This document shows, in pieces, positions 14,275-25,732 of a stretch of 64,000 bases of DNA (the first letter of the stretch is position 1; each line of letters begins with the position of its first letter). The position numbers were made by a program, and so were the translations under genes. Below the pieces are notes generated by a model. That model searched no databases. It had not been told where the DNA came from and was given only the letters and a program-made list of their open reading frames with translations. Source of the stretch: Styela clava (lineage: Eukaryota; Chordata; Ascidiacea; Stolidobranchia; Styelidae); NCBI RefSeq assembly GCF_964204865.1, contig NC_135263.1:9283426-9347425 (forward strand), in the 5' to 3' direction.

Positions 14275-16866
14275 CAGGGCTGGATTTATTTAGGTAAAAG
14301 TTAGTAAAGTGTAAATACAAATTTGTTTTCTATCGAAAAACCCAAATTTTCGGTATTATCCTTATCTCTACCTAGACTTCGCCCCGCGCCACCCGTTTCG
14401 TTTAGGCCCTTGTTTTGAACGAACAACGAAATATGGTGATAGATTATGTGTCGAAGGGGGCATTCGGCCTGGGCAGCAGTTCGCAATGTGTTTTTATTTA
14501 TTTAAAATCATTGAGTTAGAGTTTAGGCTGACATTAGGTTATAGTTTTGTGTAAGTCATTGTAGTGATGGCGAGTCAACAATGGATGTTTCCCCGACCCT
14601 TGACCCCAGAAAAATTCTCCATCTGATTTTTTGCCATGACGACAGTTTCGCACATGCGAGGCTGCAAAGTTTATGTTTGATTCCAGTACGACGATTACTG
14701 CCGAACACGACGATTGGTTTTACTTATTCTTCGGTTTTCTTCTTATGTAATTTGATATCTCCAAATTTGATCCCACGGACGAAGCGAATACAACCAAGCG
14801 GGGATCAATATCATCGCAAGAAAAGACGCACGGAAGCAGATGATACTGTCCTGAGAGGCTCTTTAGATGTGTGGTTGAAAAAGCAATACGTCGCGAAAAA
14901 TCAATTGGGTGCTGAAAATCATGAATTTGTGACTGTCGTCCAAGGTGAGGTCAGTAGTCCAGTTAACACTTGACATTGTTCGTGACAATCAATCGCACAA
15001 TTCGATTCCAGATAACGCTGGTGATTTTGCCGAGATGAGTGCTAATGCTGAGGCAAATGCTGTCACTTTGAACAACGACACTGAAGGTAACAATAACGAT
15101 GGAAATTTCATCGAATTATAGGTGACCACGACCTTGGGCGTTTAAGGAAGCCGATATCTACACATTTAGTAAAATTCTTAGTTCAGCAAAGGACCAGAGA
15201 AATTACAACACCAAGAAGATTCTTTTGCTAAAAGAGAAGAAAGATCTCTTTCTAAGCAGAAACTTTGTCAAGTAATGCAGAGTGTATGTAGAGAAAATGG
15301 CTGATATATTCGCAATGCAAGGCAGCCTTTTTCTTTGTCTGTTTTTTATTTTCAAAATGTGAATCACGTTTTTGCGAATAATCAATCTTATTGCCGGTAT
15401 AATTAAGAAGAATATTATTTCTGAAGTAAAGAAAGCTAAATATTACACTCTGATGTTAGATTCTACTACAGATATATCACGAGAGGATCAAATTACCGAG
15501 ATCTTGAGATACGTCCACATCAGTGAGAATAAGGATGTCAAAATTAAAGAGGTTTCTTTTGGTTTTTTTCAAGTTTCTGAGAAAAACGCCGTAAGCTTAG
15601 TAGTAACGGTGATTGAGAAATTGAATGATGATGGAATTGACATAAATGATTGTCGAGCACAAGCATACGATAACGCGGAGATGTTATGAGTGGTGTACGA
15701 ACTGGAATACAAAAACGAATTTTGGATATCAATCCACAGGTCCAGTTTGTCAATTGCGTAAACCACAGCTTAAATTTGGCATGTGTTCATGCAGCTGAAG
15801 TTCATCCAACAGTGGTTACATTTTTTGGTATTATGGACAAAATTTTTGTTTTCGTTTCATCTTTAACAACACGTTGGGAAGTACTGAAGTCAAAGGTTAA
15901 GAAAACTGTCAAGAAGCATAAATGATATAATGTCTCGAGTATTTTGAAGATGGCAAATTTTCAAGTGAGACCAAATCTGATGCTTGTTCACTTCGCCATT
16001 CGTTGCAGCAATTTCCATTCGTTTCTCTCTTGAAATTTTAGTACCCCATTTTGTCATCCGTTCAGAGAGTGACAAAACGCTTACAACATCCATAGATTGA
16101 TTTAATTCAGGCGAGTGATGATTTTGATGGGCTCAATAGAATTATTGATCTGAAATCTGAGGACATTATTAAGAATGCAGTCAGACCGGCATCCGAATAC
16201 TGCGAGGAGTGGGATGTACCCTTGACAAGAGTCGGGCGTAAAAATGTCTGGAGAGAGTGCCTGGAGAGAGTGTGAAAGACTGTGGCTTATCAGCAATTGA
16301 GGAAATGAAAATAATTAGGAATGAAATCGCAAACAGACTGGAGACCGAACTTTCAGAACGCTCAGGTCGCGTTAGTAGACTCGCTGACAAGTTTTCCTTC
16401 TTATTAAAGTTGAATTCAATTGATGTTGAAAATATGGAACATTTGAAAACCTTGAAACGACAGTGCGAGATTTTTTTCTAACCATTTTGAGACCGACGTA
16501 AACGCATTCTCCCTCTACGAAGAAATCGTTGATTGCATTACGCTTTCCCGAAGTGGAAACAGAAATTTTCCAAAAAATGCTGAAGATTTTCTTGCTTCAT
16601 TGGTTGAGCTTGGTTGGGATGTTTTTCTGAATTTGTGCATTGGATATCGTTTGTTACTCACAATTGGCTACTCAATTGCTAGTTGCGAACGATCTTTCTC
16701 AAAGTTGAAACAGATAAAAACATATTTGAGGTCTTCAATGTCAAATCAGCGCATGTCGAGTTTGTCTTTGATAAGCATCGAAAAAAAATTCCTGACAAGT
16801 GAGGTGAAAGAGGCTGTCGTTCAGACATTTGTTGACAGCAAAGTAGCGATTGGACATAGAAATTAA
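14275..16866 (+). pseudogene. Decayed hAT transposase (ZMYM-type/DUF4371-like)
   Basis: The left end CAGGGCTGGATTTA at 14275 looks like a hAT terminal repeat; no matching right end was found. The coding remains are split over frames. 14581-14973 ends in a basic segment like the N-terminus of ZMYM1-like hAT proteins. 15372-15689 carries MLDSTTDISREDQ, the catalytic-core region with its Asp. 15686-15925 carries VNCVNHSLNLAC. 16600-16866 carries the hAT C-terminal dimerisation segment (SCERSFSKLKQIKTYLRSSM). Several frameshifts and stops separate these parts, so the element is dead. Confidence 0.75.
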
Positions 16867-17337
16867 TAAGTGGCTTGCTGTTTTGTTAGGTTTGTTGCTT
16901 AGCTTGAAGATTTATTTAATAAATCAAACGTTCCTATCTTACTTGATCTTTATTTTATTTATTCTCATGTATAACGACATCTATAAGCTGTTTAACCCCC
17001 GAATTATTCATGAAGTTAGGTATAAGAGGCAGCCTTTTAGAAACTCGTCCCAGGCAGCAGAAGACTTTGGCGCGCCCCTGCGCGTGAACCCCCTCGATTC
17101 ATTACCAGAGAACGTACTACCTGAGATAAAGCGTACTTTTGTAAAATCAGAACAACCAGAGGAGCAACAATCAAAAATTTAGAAACAAGATCCACAGTCT
17201 GTCTTAGCTTTTCTTTTACGCTGTTCAAGTTTCGATCTGCGTAGTTGACGCGGTTGTAGATACTTTCACTAGCAATGTTGAAATATGTTATCAATTGGTG
17301 TTACACATGAATATATTCAAATGTTTTTCCAGTAGAG

Positions 17338-17772
17338 TCAGTGCCATATGCATATAGAGCCAATGTCATATGCACATACAGCCGTCTATTATGTACATAC
17401 AGCCAATTCTTTTGCACATACAACCAACTCATATAAAGTCAAAGTCGTAAACATATACAGTCAAGGTCATATAGAGCCAACCAAATGTGCACATATAGCC
17501 AATATCATATTCACCTTATATGCATATACAGTCAACTCATATGCATATACATCAAATGTTATATGCATATATAGCAAAATCATATACATATAGGGTCAAC
17601 TAAATATGCATATATATATATATAGCGAACTATCCTACATATATATTTAACCCTCATATTGAGTTGGCTGTATATGCATATGACAATGGCTGTATATATA
17701 TGAATGTGGCATTGGCGCTACATGTATATGATTTGGCGGTATATGTTTATCTTTGACTGTATTTGCATATCT
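17338..17772. repeat. Degenerate array that inverts at its centre
   Basis: The left half (about 17338-17600) is a degenerate tandem array of units like CATATGCATATACAGCCAA. After an AT-rich centre at about 17605-17650, the right half carries the same unit in reverse complement (TTGGCTGTATATGCATATG). The region can therefore fold on itself and resembles a MITE built of subterminal repeats. No clean target duplication was found. Confidence 0.6.
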
Positions 17773-17988
17773 TGTTACCAACCCCACTTCCACTAATCAC
17801 TCCCCCTGAACTCAGTTCGAATTTAACGAGTACTGATGTTTTTACTCTGTAGAACAGCTGAATTCACATCGTTCGTATATCACGTTATCAACCCCACTCC
17901 TACTGATCATTCTGCCTTAACTCAGTTGAATTCCACGGATTCTGATAATGCCCTGTAGCACTGCTGCTAAATTCACCGCGTTTGTATG
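17769..17988. repeat. Two-copy tandem repeat, about 110 bp per unit
   Basis: Two diverged units start at about 17769 and 17879. Shared landmarks are ACCAACCCCAC / ATCAACCCCAC, CTCAGTT, CTGTAG, AATTCAC and TTTGTAT / TTCGTAT in the same order. No coding potential is seen. Confidence 0.5.
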
Positions 17989-18216
17989 AGAAAGTTCAGG
18001 CGGGTTGATGATAGCTTTCCATCAGGTCCATGCAATTAACACTACTTAGCTAAGAATGGTAACCGGTGAAGGCTGTTGAACCGGCTGTTGTTCTGATTAT
18101 GATATAGGTCGTATTATAGGTTTCACTCCACGGTACAAATTTGAAAAGTCTTGAATATTTATTAGCAAAGTAATATTGCAAAATACATAAATTAATATGC
18201 AAAGTTATATTCTCAC

Positions 18217-18325
18217 CAGTGATTTCCAAAGTGGGCGATATCGCCCCCTGGTGGGCGAAAACGATACAGAAGGGGGCGAAAAGGCCGAAGGGGCCTTAGA
18301 GGGGCGATTGCGCAAAACCTGCTTT
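18217..18325 (+). mobile_element. Left end of a truncated hAT element
   Basis: Begins CAGTGATTTCCAAAGTGGGC and continues with GC-rich GGGCG-type sequence, a form common at hAT termini. No inverted right end was found nearby. Confidence 0.45.
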
Positions 18326-18425
18326 TGTGCGGTGGCTGGCGCATCGTGCACTTGATCCTGTACTCTGCGTGTGTTTGCAGGTTTGAATCCCGTGAGTGAT
18401 AATCACACGCGAGAGGATATCTGGA
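18325..18425 (+). mobile_element. tRNA-derived SINE-like fragment
   Basis: GGTTTGAATCCCGTGAG resembles a Pol III B box, and GTGGCTGGCGCATC some 45 bases upstream could be an A box. The sequence does not fold into a convincing tRNA, so a SINE head or relic is more likely. Confidence 0.3.
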
Positions 18426-18456
18426 TTCCTTCCCGCGTAAGGTAGTTCGCGTAGCC

Positions 18457-18530
18457 CAAGGGTTCGGCAACCTACGACCCGCGGGCCGGCTTCACTGAAT
18501 AAATAGCGACGAAACGGCCGCGCTATTACG
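18457..18530 (+). mobile_element. Left end of a second truncated hAT-like element
   Basis: CAAGGGTTCGGCAACC followed by CGGGCCGG resembles the start of the complete element at 23692 (CAGGGGTCGGCAACC). No right end was found. Confidence 0.4.
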
Positions 18531-19107
18531 ATGAATTAATTTTATAATCTAGTAGATTATATTTTTTACGTAACAGAATTTAGTGTGAGACACGTTTAGA
18601 CTGCGTTGGTCTGGCTTGCGATTTCCAAGAAAAAGGGGATGCATCGTATATTATTCCAAAATTTTTTGACATAAAGTTTTCCCACGAACAAGCTAAGAGC
18701 AACAAATAGTTATGAACATATGAACTTAATGAAGGATAATGAAATCGTTGACTTATCTAAAATTCGTTGAAATGTTGATGAAGCTCCAGGCCGTCTGGTA
18801 AGAACTTTTGTTTGTATTTACAAATTAAACTCCTTTTTTTAATGCTTCGGCTTAGATAACTGGATAAACTGTGGGTGATGAATCAAAAGTGGATGACAAA
18901 TGATCGGTGAAATATGAGCAATAAACCTGAACTGGTGATTATGCCGAGTGCGGACTCTTCACCACTCTGTACACTTCTACAGGAGACTGTAGCGACGCAT
19001 CGAGTATTTAAAAAGGTAATTTGATAATGGAGTTCATTTTGACGCATTGTAGTCTCCGTAGTTTGAATTCGAGATGTGAAAGTTGTTTGTAAGTAGGAAA
19101 CCAATTA

Positions 19108-19310
19108 GGTTCCATTACATTTGAACCCACGTACATTTGAACTCATGACAATTGCACCTGCATACTATTGCACCTATGGAAATTTTTTGTGTTTTACGGA
19201 TATTTGAACCCATACTAACTTAACCCATGGGTTTTAGCACCCGCATATAGATTAAACCCGCGGATATACACATGGGTTCAAATGTACATGGGTTCAAATG
19301 TACGGTCACC
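19108..19310. mobile_element. 203-bp non-autonomous DNA element with 9-bp target duplication
   Basis: The left end GGTTCCATTACATTTGAACC and the right end (reverse complement GGTGACCGTACATTTGAACC) are imperfect inverted repeats. The direct repeat AACCAATTA flanks both sides (19099-19107 and 19311-19319). The interior is made of degenerate units such as ACATTTGAACCCATGT that change orientation toward the right end. Mutator-like elements make 9-bp duplications, but the superfamily is not established. Confidence 0.75.
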
Positions 19311-19774
19311 AACCAATTATATTGTAAAATATTACTAACAATATTATTTTTGTTTTACAGATAAATTGTCTTGCAAGGCGCGTCGAAGTGACTGTCACAA
19401 TATAAATGCGGTTCCTCACTAAAGCATTTAATTCGATCTCAGCTAAAATCAAACTATAGTATTTATTGAACTTGAAACACTGATCAGACAATTAACACCG
19501 TCTGATTCTAACACTCTGGAATTCAGTGTGGCTTCAGATTATTGGTTTTAAGACTTAACTCGGGGTGTCAATGCCATCTAGCTCGAGAACTAAATGTCGA
19601 ACTCAGAAACATTAAACCGCGCCACATCAGTCTAGTAATGACGTCTAACTCAACTCTGGTCAGTGACTTTGGACTGTTAATGGCAACATCGAATTAATTT
19701 GTAATGAAGTGTGTTTTCACATGTGTTGGACCGCAGATGCATACCTTTATTCCTGCCTGTATTAGATTTATAGC

Positions 19775-22700
19775 CATGGTCGATTACATTTAACACCTAG
19801 CAATGAAGCCAACTGGGGCTGTTTGCGTCGCCTCAGCCAACTTTCTTCAAGTTTTACCGGGGGCTTTTCCCGTTTTAATTTATCGAAACATCGCGTTGTC
19901 AAGGCCAACAAAGAATACCTCAATAGTTATTCAAGATTTGCCTGGTTGGGGTGTTGCCGCCGATGTACTTTGCATGATCAGGCTACATCAATCGTTGATG
20001 TTTCCTATTCTATGTTTTATTCGAGCATATCTTGTGACCTTACCACTGGGTAAATGTTTACTGAAACATAAAACTGTTACCATTCTGTACAAAACACTTC
20101 CTTAAATTGTAGTACGTGATGGGGAGAACAGCTATAGCGTATATTTCAAGCCCACTCGCGCGTGTAATTTTTGAATTGATTGTTGAAATCGAAAACTTCC
20201 TGTGGTCCGCTCCCTGGTTAATTAAATTTGATACCAAAACTAAATCACTACCTGGGAAATCAAATAAAAATAAGTGAAATGAAACATGTATTACAAAAAC
20301 TTTAATACTAAATGTTTCAAAACATACCCAACTTGTATATATATATACTTCAAATTATGCATACTGTTGTCGATATTAATTTTTGAATAAATTTCATGAA
20401 AAAAATTGTCGTAATTCGTATCCAAAAGAAGTAATTATTTATCTTTTGCACTGTAAAAAATGTACAAATTAATTTAATTAACGATTGGCATTTTCACTGA
20501 AATTCAGCTTATCAATAATAAAAATTTGGTCTTTAGTCTTAAGAATATATAAATCACAATAGCATGAGAACTTTTATTTATCATTTAGTAACAACAAGAG
20601 AGCTATGCTCCAATATGTGGACACGGAGGGCAAAACGAAATATTTTATCATCAATTCCCCGAAAAACATATGCGGTAAATCACCAGTACCTGAATCAGGG
20701 TAACGGTACAGGGACCGTCACAGTATTTTTCCCAGGTCCTGTGACGATGATCTATTCTTCGTGATTCGATTTCAACGTGAATTGAAATACCAGGTGACCC
20801 GAGTCACGTCATAACACACAAAACAAATCCCATAGAGCTCACAGAAATATTGGAAATGAATAAAGCGAGAAAATACAATCTTTCACCACTGAAAATTTCA
20901 AAGCAATTGGCCCAGTAATCAAAAAGAAAGGCGATTGGGGGAAAATTCCAAGAACAACAACAACATATTAAAAAAAAACGATCCGCAGGTTTACTCCGTG
21001 TTCAATAAATCAGTAAGAAGTTTGCGATGGAATAGTTTATCCGATTATGTACACAGGACTCCACACATGCTCGACCATCTTCTATTCTTGGAGATCGTTC
21101 TCCCAGTCTCGTTGCCTTCGTTGTTGACCTGGAATTATAGGTCAACAACGTTGTTATTACAAGTTTTGAGGTTATTAAAGGTTTGTTGCAATATTTGCAC
21201 TTAGAGGGCATATAAAATATCTCGAGATTTATAGGGGAATAAAATTATATGTGTGTTCACCTTTCGAAACAATAATTTGTACTTGATAACTAATAAGCTA
21301 CTATCAACAATTCGGTTGGATGTAACAAAAGGATTTTTGTTTGTGAATTGTATATGTAAGTAGAAGACGGAAACTTTTAGAGTGGAAACATGTTCATTTC
21401 CTTGGAAATTGGTGTTGGATATACTACAACAGAGAATATCATTATCTTCCGAAAATTGTCTAATTATTAACTGCAACTTGATGTCGTGATTTATATTTGT
21501 TGTCTTGTGTTTAAGTTTACCTTCATTTCCAAATGTTTCTGAAGATTTGAACTCAACTTCAACTGTGTTTCCAGCTCCCAGTATTATTTTATCAGCTTCT
21601 ACATTATTAGTATTGAAGGTGTGGCCTGCAGACAGAAAAAGCCTTGTTATGAAAAAAACAGTACCGTTGTACAACATCTTATGTATGTATTCTCATTTGG
21701 TTTGCCCAGTTGAAGGGACAACCCAATGATTTTAGAAATCTATGATATAATTCGGAATCGAATAGGTTTACAAAATTGTTATTTCATAATGTCAAGATTT
21801 GAACTACGTAGCGCTAAAGCAATAATAGGGCTAAAAACAGTTCACACTAATCATAAGGAACACAGTTGAGTTCACACTAAGCACAATGAACACAATTAGA
21901 ATCTTCAGGATAAGGTCGGCCACGCGGAGAATCATGTTTTTTGCGGTATAGTTTGCGAATTCCAGTCAAAGCATTTTGCTAAATCATGGATTCTGTCTTC
22001 GTAATACTGCATAACTGGTCTTCAATTCATACAGGTGTAAAATTATTTTAATTTTCGAATCAAATTATGAGACGGTAAATGAGCGCTAGAGAATTGAGTA
22101 AGTACCGAAATGGCTTTTGCGAAGACAAACTTTTTCACTTACTTGACTTTGAAGGTTTTACTTGTGAGAGATCCACTTTCGGAAGAGCTAAATTGAAATT
22201 GAAAGCTAAATTACGGGTTCCTTTTCAAAGTTTAATTAAATCAATGACAATCAAGAAAAGCATATAGTTTATAATTTCAAAATATGTATATACATCAGTT
22301 GCAACGCATTGAATTGATAAAATTATTCTCAAAATGAACCATAGTACAGTCGGTGGTTTTACTCTGGTATTCAAACGAAATGAATCAGTTCAAGGTTAGT
22401 TGAGTTAAAGTATTTGTATAATGCCAAAGATTTTATCATTATTGCATTTGAAGAGAATGATAAAATTTTAATTCAGCAATAACTTTTCTACTATATATAT
22501 GCAACACCTGGTTTTTGCTCAGTGTTTTTGAGCGTAATATGGTTCCCACTGCCAGCAATCAATTCTTTTGTTTTCAGATCCCCGAGGTTGAATACTATGA
22601 CGTAAATTATTAAATAAACGATTGGTGTATGTACTGGTAAATTCCAGGTTACAGGTTTTGTAACGTTTTAGAAGTGACAGTAGAAATATATTTATGACAC

Positions 22701-23285
22701 AATATTCCACCAGTTGGATCGATTTATAAGTTTTCTTTTAAAAATAGGACTACAATTTTTTTACCATTTTACTGTGAGACAAGTTTTAGGCCCTGAACAG
22801 CACAAGAAGTAGAAAAATTAAAACTTATAATGTCTTCATACCTACGATACCACATTATAATTTAAAATTTGTTGTGCAATTGACGTTATAGAATACCCTA
22901 CATATTTACCATTATTTCCGGGTGTATTCGATTCTGCCATTGTTAATTCTGCTTTGCCGATCCTTACACTCAATACAGCCGATTGGGGCTAATGCTTATG
23001 ATGGCAGCCACCGCTACTTCTGATAAAATACAGTACATATCACGATATTTGACCCCGGACTTCCCCCGTTTTAGTTCTTAAAACACGGGTCGTCTATGAT
23101 CTTCACAATGTTTTTGCTCAGTTTTCCGTTTCCCTTGCGTGTGCCGCACATAACTAAACACTTCCTCAAAATGAGTACACAATGGGTAAGACAACACAAC
23201 GACTATTTACACTATTACACAACAGACTTGGAAACCTTAAACCCATTTGTGTGTGCTATTTTTAATACATACACTAGGCCTCAGA
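19775..23285. repeat. Segmental tandem duplication, copy A
   Basis: Aligns by eye along its length with 24710-28165. Shared tracts include TTGCCTGGTTGG (19939), the membrane-protein gene exons, and GTACACAATGGGTAAGACAA (23178). Copy A has about 500 bp extra around 20420-20920. Confidence 0.75.
21082..22940 (-). pseudogene. Copy A of the unrecognised small membrane-protein gene
   Basis: Counterpart of the gene at 25733-27819. Exon 1 (22910-22940) starts MAESNTPGNN. Exon 2 would be 22508-22719, but the acceptor AG is CG, and the exon is 7 nt shorter than in copy B, which breaks the frame. Exon 3 (21521-21625) and exon 4 (21082-21128, ending WENDLQE and stop) keep their splice sites and frame. 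Reading through exon 3 without splicing gives an open frame of about 158 codons (21201-21677). Copy A is probably a pseudogene, unless another exon 2 is used. No protein family was recognised. Confidence 0.4.
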
Positions 23286-23691
23286 TGATTAGTATGAAAC
23301 TTGTGACTCACTCGATACTTGGGTTGAACTTACCAAAACTGAATCACACAGACTCACTCTGTACACAATGTAAAATTATGTTCCAAATGTTAGACCCCTG
23401 TCTAATTCATCTACTACTAAATAATATTCCAATTTCAGAGTGTATCTAACTTCGTTACAGCAAAAATTCTCTAAGACTGAAGAAGCCATGGAAGTATACA
23501 AGTCCTACCTGGTTTTCCAGCAGTAAAAACAGTCACACAGGCATGCAAGCAGTTTAACTATAAATTAATATAAATAATTATGTGACAGCTTGTGGCACTA
23601 ACTTGTGATACTTCTGGTCGCATTTGAATATTAATTGTCCTCAGAATTTCACGCAGATCCTGGCAAATTGATCATCAACATTACTGTAGAT

Positions 23692-24141
23692 CAGGGGTCG
23701 GCAACCTTTTGTCGCTCGCGGGCCAAAATTAAAGGTTGCAAATTGGCGGGCCGCACATATTTTTAGAAAGTTAAAAAATCTAATGGATGACCGACGAATC
23801 ACATTTTATCACACAGATCAGAAGTTAAATTTTAAACAGCGCGCGAAGACTGACCATTTGAATATTTTTTGCGCCATTAAACCCTTTGCACTTAGCATCA
23901 ACTTTTCTGCGTTTTGTTGCCATTTGTCTAACTAAATTATAGACTCATTAAACGAGTAATTGTGAATTATATACTTGTTACGTTATAATACAATTCAGTC
24001 TAACGTAAATTCTTTTGCGTAAAGAATATAATCGTCAAAACAGCTATAATTTGTTACTATAATGAAGTGAAGCGTCGCGGGCCGGATTATATTGCTCCGC
24101 GGGCCGAATCCGGCCCGCGGGCCGTAAGTTGCCGACCCCTG
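23692..24141. mobile_element. Non-autonomous hAT element, 450 bp, complete
   Basis: Inverted ends CAGGGGTCGGCAAC and GTTGCCGACCCCTG are flanked by a perfect 8-bp target duplication, CTGTAGAT (23684-23691 and 24142-24149). The ends are followed by GC-rich CGCGGGCC sequence. There is no transposase ORF. It lies in the spacer between the two segmental-duplication copies. Confidence 0.92.
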
Positions 24142-24189
24142 CTGTAGATGTAGCTCGCCCACATTACTCAATTTACCTAATTCCGCGGA

Positions 24190-24530
24190 GGTGACAGCAT
24201 ATTTCCACCCACGTACATTTGTACCCGTAAACTGCACCCACGACATTTGCACTTTCATCTTTTGCACTCATCGACATTTGCACCCTGGTAAATTGCACCC
24301 ATGAACGTTTGCACCCACGGATATTTGCACCCATGTACATTTGCACCTACATACATTTTCACCCATGTACATTTCCCCTAATGGACATTGGTACCTACAT
24401 ACATTTGCATCCATGTACAATTCTACTAATGGACATGTGCACATACGTACAAATGCACCCATGCACATCTGCATTCACAGACTTTTGTACCCATGACATT
24501 TTCGCGAATATGCATTCGCCTCATAAACGC
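24190..24530. repeat. Degenerate minisatellite with ACATTTGCACCCATG-type unit
   Basis: About 18 degenerate units of roughly 16-19 bases (for example CATTTGCACCCATGTA). The array begins GGTGACAGCATATTTCCACC, which resembles one end of the 19108-19310 element. No inverted half or right terminus was found, so it may be a one-ended or expanded relative. ORFs here on both strands are products of the repeat. Confidence 0.65.
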
Positions 24531-24903
24531 ACCTATAGTCCTGTTTGCGAATACCCGTGTTTCAGACAAACTCACCAGCTTTGAATATAAATTCAAAATG
24601 AAGACGGATTACAAATTTTAAGTAACCCTTATTTATGGTGAGGGTTGCTATGTTTTACTGTCATTGCAAGTTACAATCCTATCCCACTTCTGATTACACT
24701 GCATAGATCAGTTACACCTAACAATAAAGTCAACTGTTTGTGTCGCTTCAGCCATCTATTTACAAGTTTTACTGAGAGCTTTTCCCGTTTTCGTTTCTCA
24801 AAAACATTGCGTTGTTAAAGTCAGCAAAGAATACCTTAATAGTTCACGATTTGCCTGGTTGGATGTTGTCGCTGATTACCCCTCTCGTGCATGGGACTGC
24901 ACA

Positions 24904-25083
24904 CAGTGGTGGGATTCAGCTGGTTCGCACCGGTTCTATAGAACCGTCTCACGGAATTTTACAAAATCAGCGAACCGGTTAGCATTAATAGTTACTGTCA
25001 AAGTTCTGTTTGTAACTGAACCGGCTGAAAAATATGACTCTTGTGAAGAAACCGGCTGACAAAAAAATTGAATTCCCCAACTG
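24904..25083. mobile_element. Non-autonomous hAT MITE, 180 bp, complete
   Basis: Starts CAGTGGTGGGATTC and ends GAATTCCCCAACTG, imperfect inverted ends, with a perfect 8-bp target duplication ACTGCACA (24896-24903 and 25084-25091). Interior CCGGTTC-type repeats are present. The matching site in copy A is empty, so it inserted after the segmental duplication. Confidence 0.9.
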
Positions 25084-25732
25084 ACTGCACATATACTTTG
25101 CATGGTTGAGCTACATCAATCGTTGATTTTTCTCATTCATTTTTTTATTCGAGCGTATCTTGTGACTTCACCACTAGGTAAATGTTTACTGAAACACGAA
25201 ACTGTTACCAGTCGGGCAGTCTGTATATTGCGTGATGAGGAGAACAGCTATAGCGTATATTTCAAGCTCAATCGCACCTCTTATTTTTGAATGGATTGTT
25301 GAAATCGACAATTCCTCATAGTCTGCTCCCTTGTTAAATTCGATACTAAAATTAAATCACACAAACACAGAATATTAGATTGAATACAAATGAGTGAAAT
25401 ATGAAATTATTACTGAAACTTCAATATGAAATGTTTCAAAACATACCAAACTTCTATAGATACTTCAAATTATACATAATGTTGTTGATATTAGCTTATG
25501 AATAAATGTCATAAAAATAAATTGTCGCAATACGACAATAAAAAATACTTGAAGAGAAAAGCGATTTTTTTCATTAGAATAGGAAGAAAAATTTCAAGAA
25601 CAACATAATAAGAGAACGAAATATAGGGCCACTCTGTGTCCAATAAATCAGGAAATAGCGTAAGTTTTGTATGTAAAGTTTATGACGGAAAAGTTTATCT
25701 TATTATGTACACAGGACTCCACATATACTCGT

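Noticed and set aside
18325-18425. A tRNA gene
   Set aside because: The B-box-like sequence is present but acceptor, anticodon and D stems do not form.
21201-21677. 158-codon ORF as a complete gene
   Set aside because: Its conserved part is exon 3 of the duplicated gene with a good donor at 21520; the rest is likely intron read-through.
23096-23449. 117-codon ORF on the + strand
   Set aside because: The aligned region in the second duplication copy (about 28000-28160) loses the Met codon and has a 7-bp insertion, so the frame is not conserved.
24268-24584. Cys/Met-rich ORFs on both strands
   Set aside because: They are translations of a tandem repeat.
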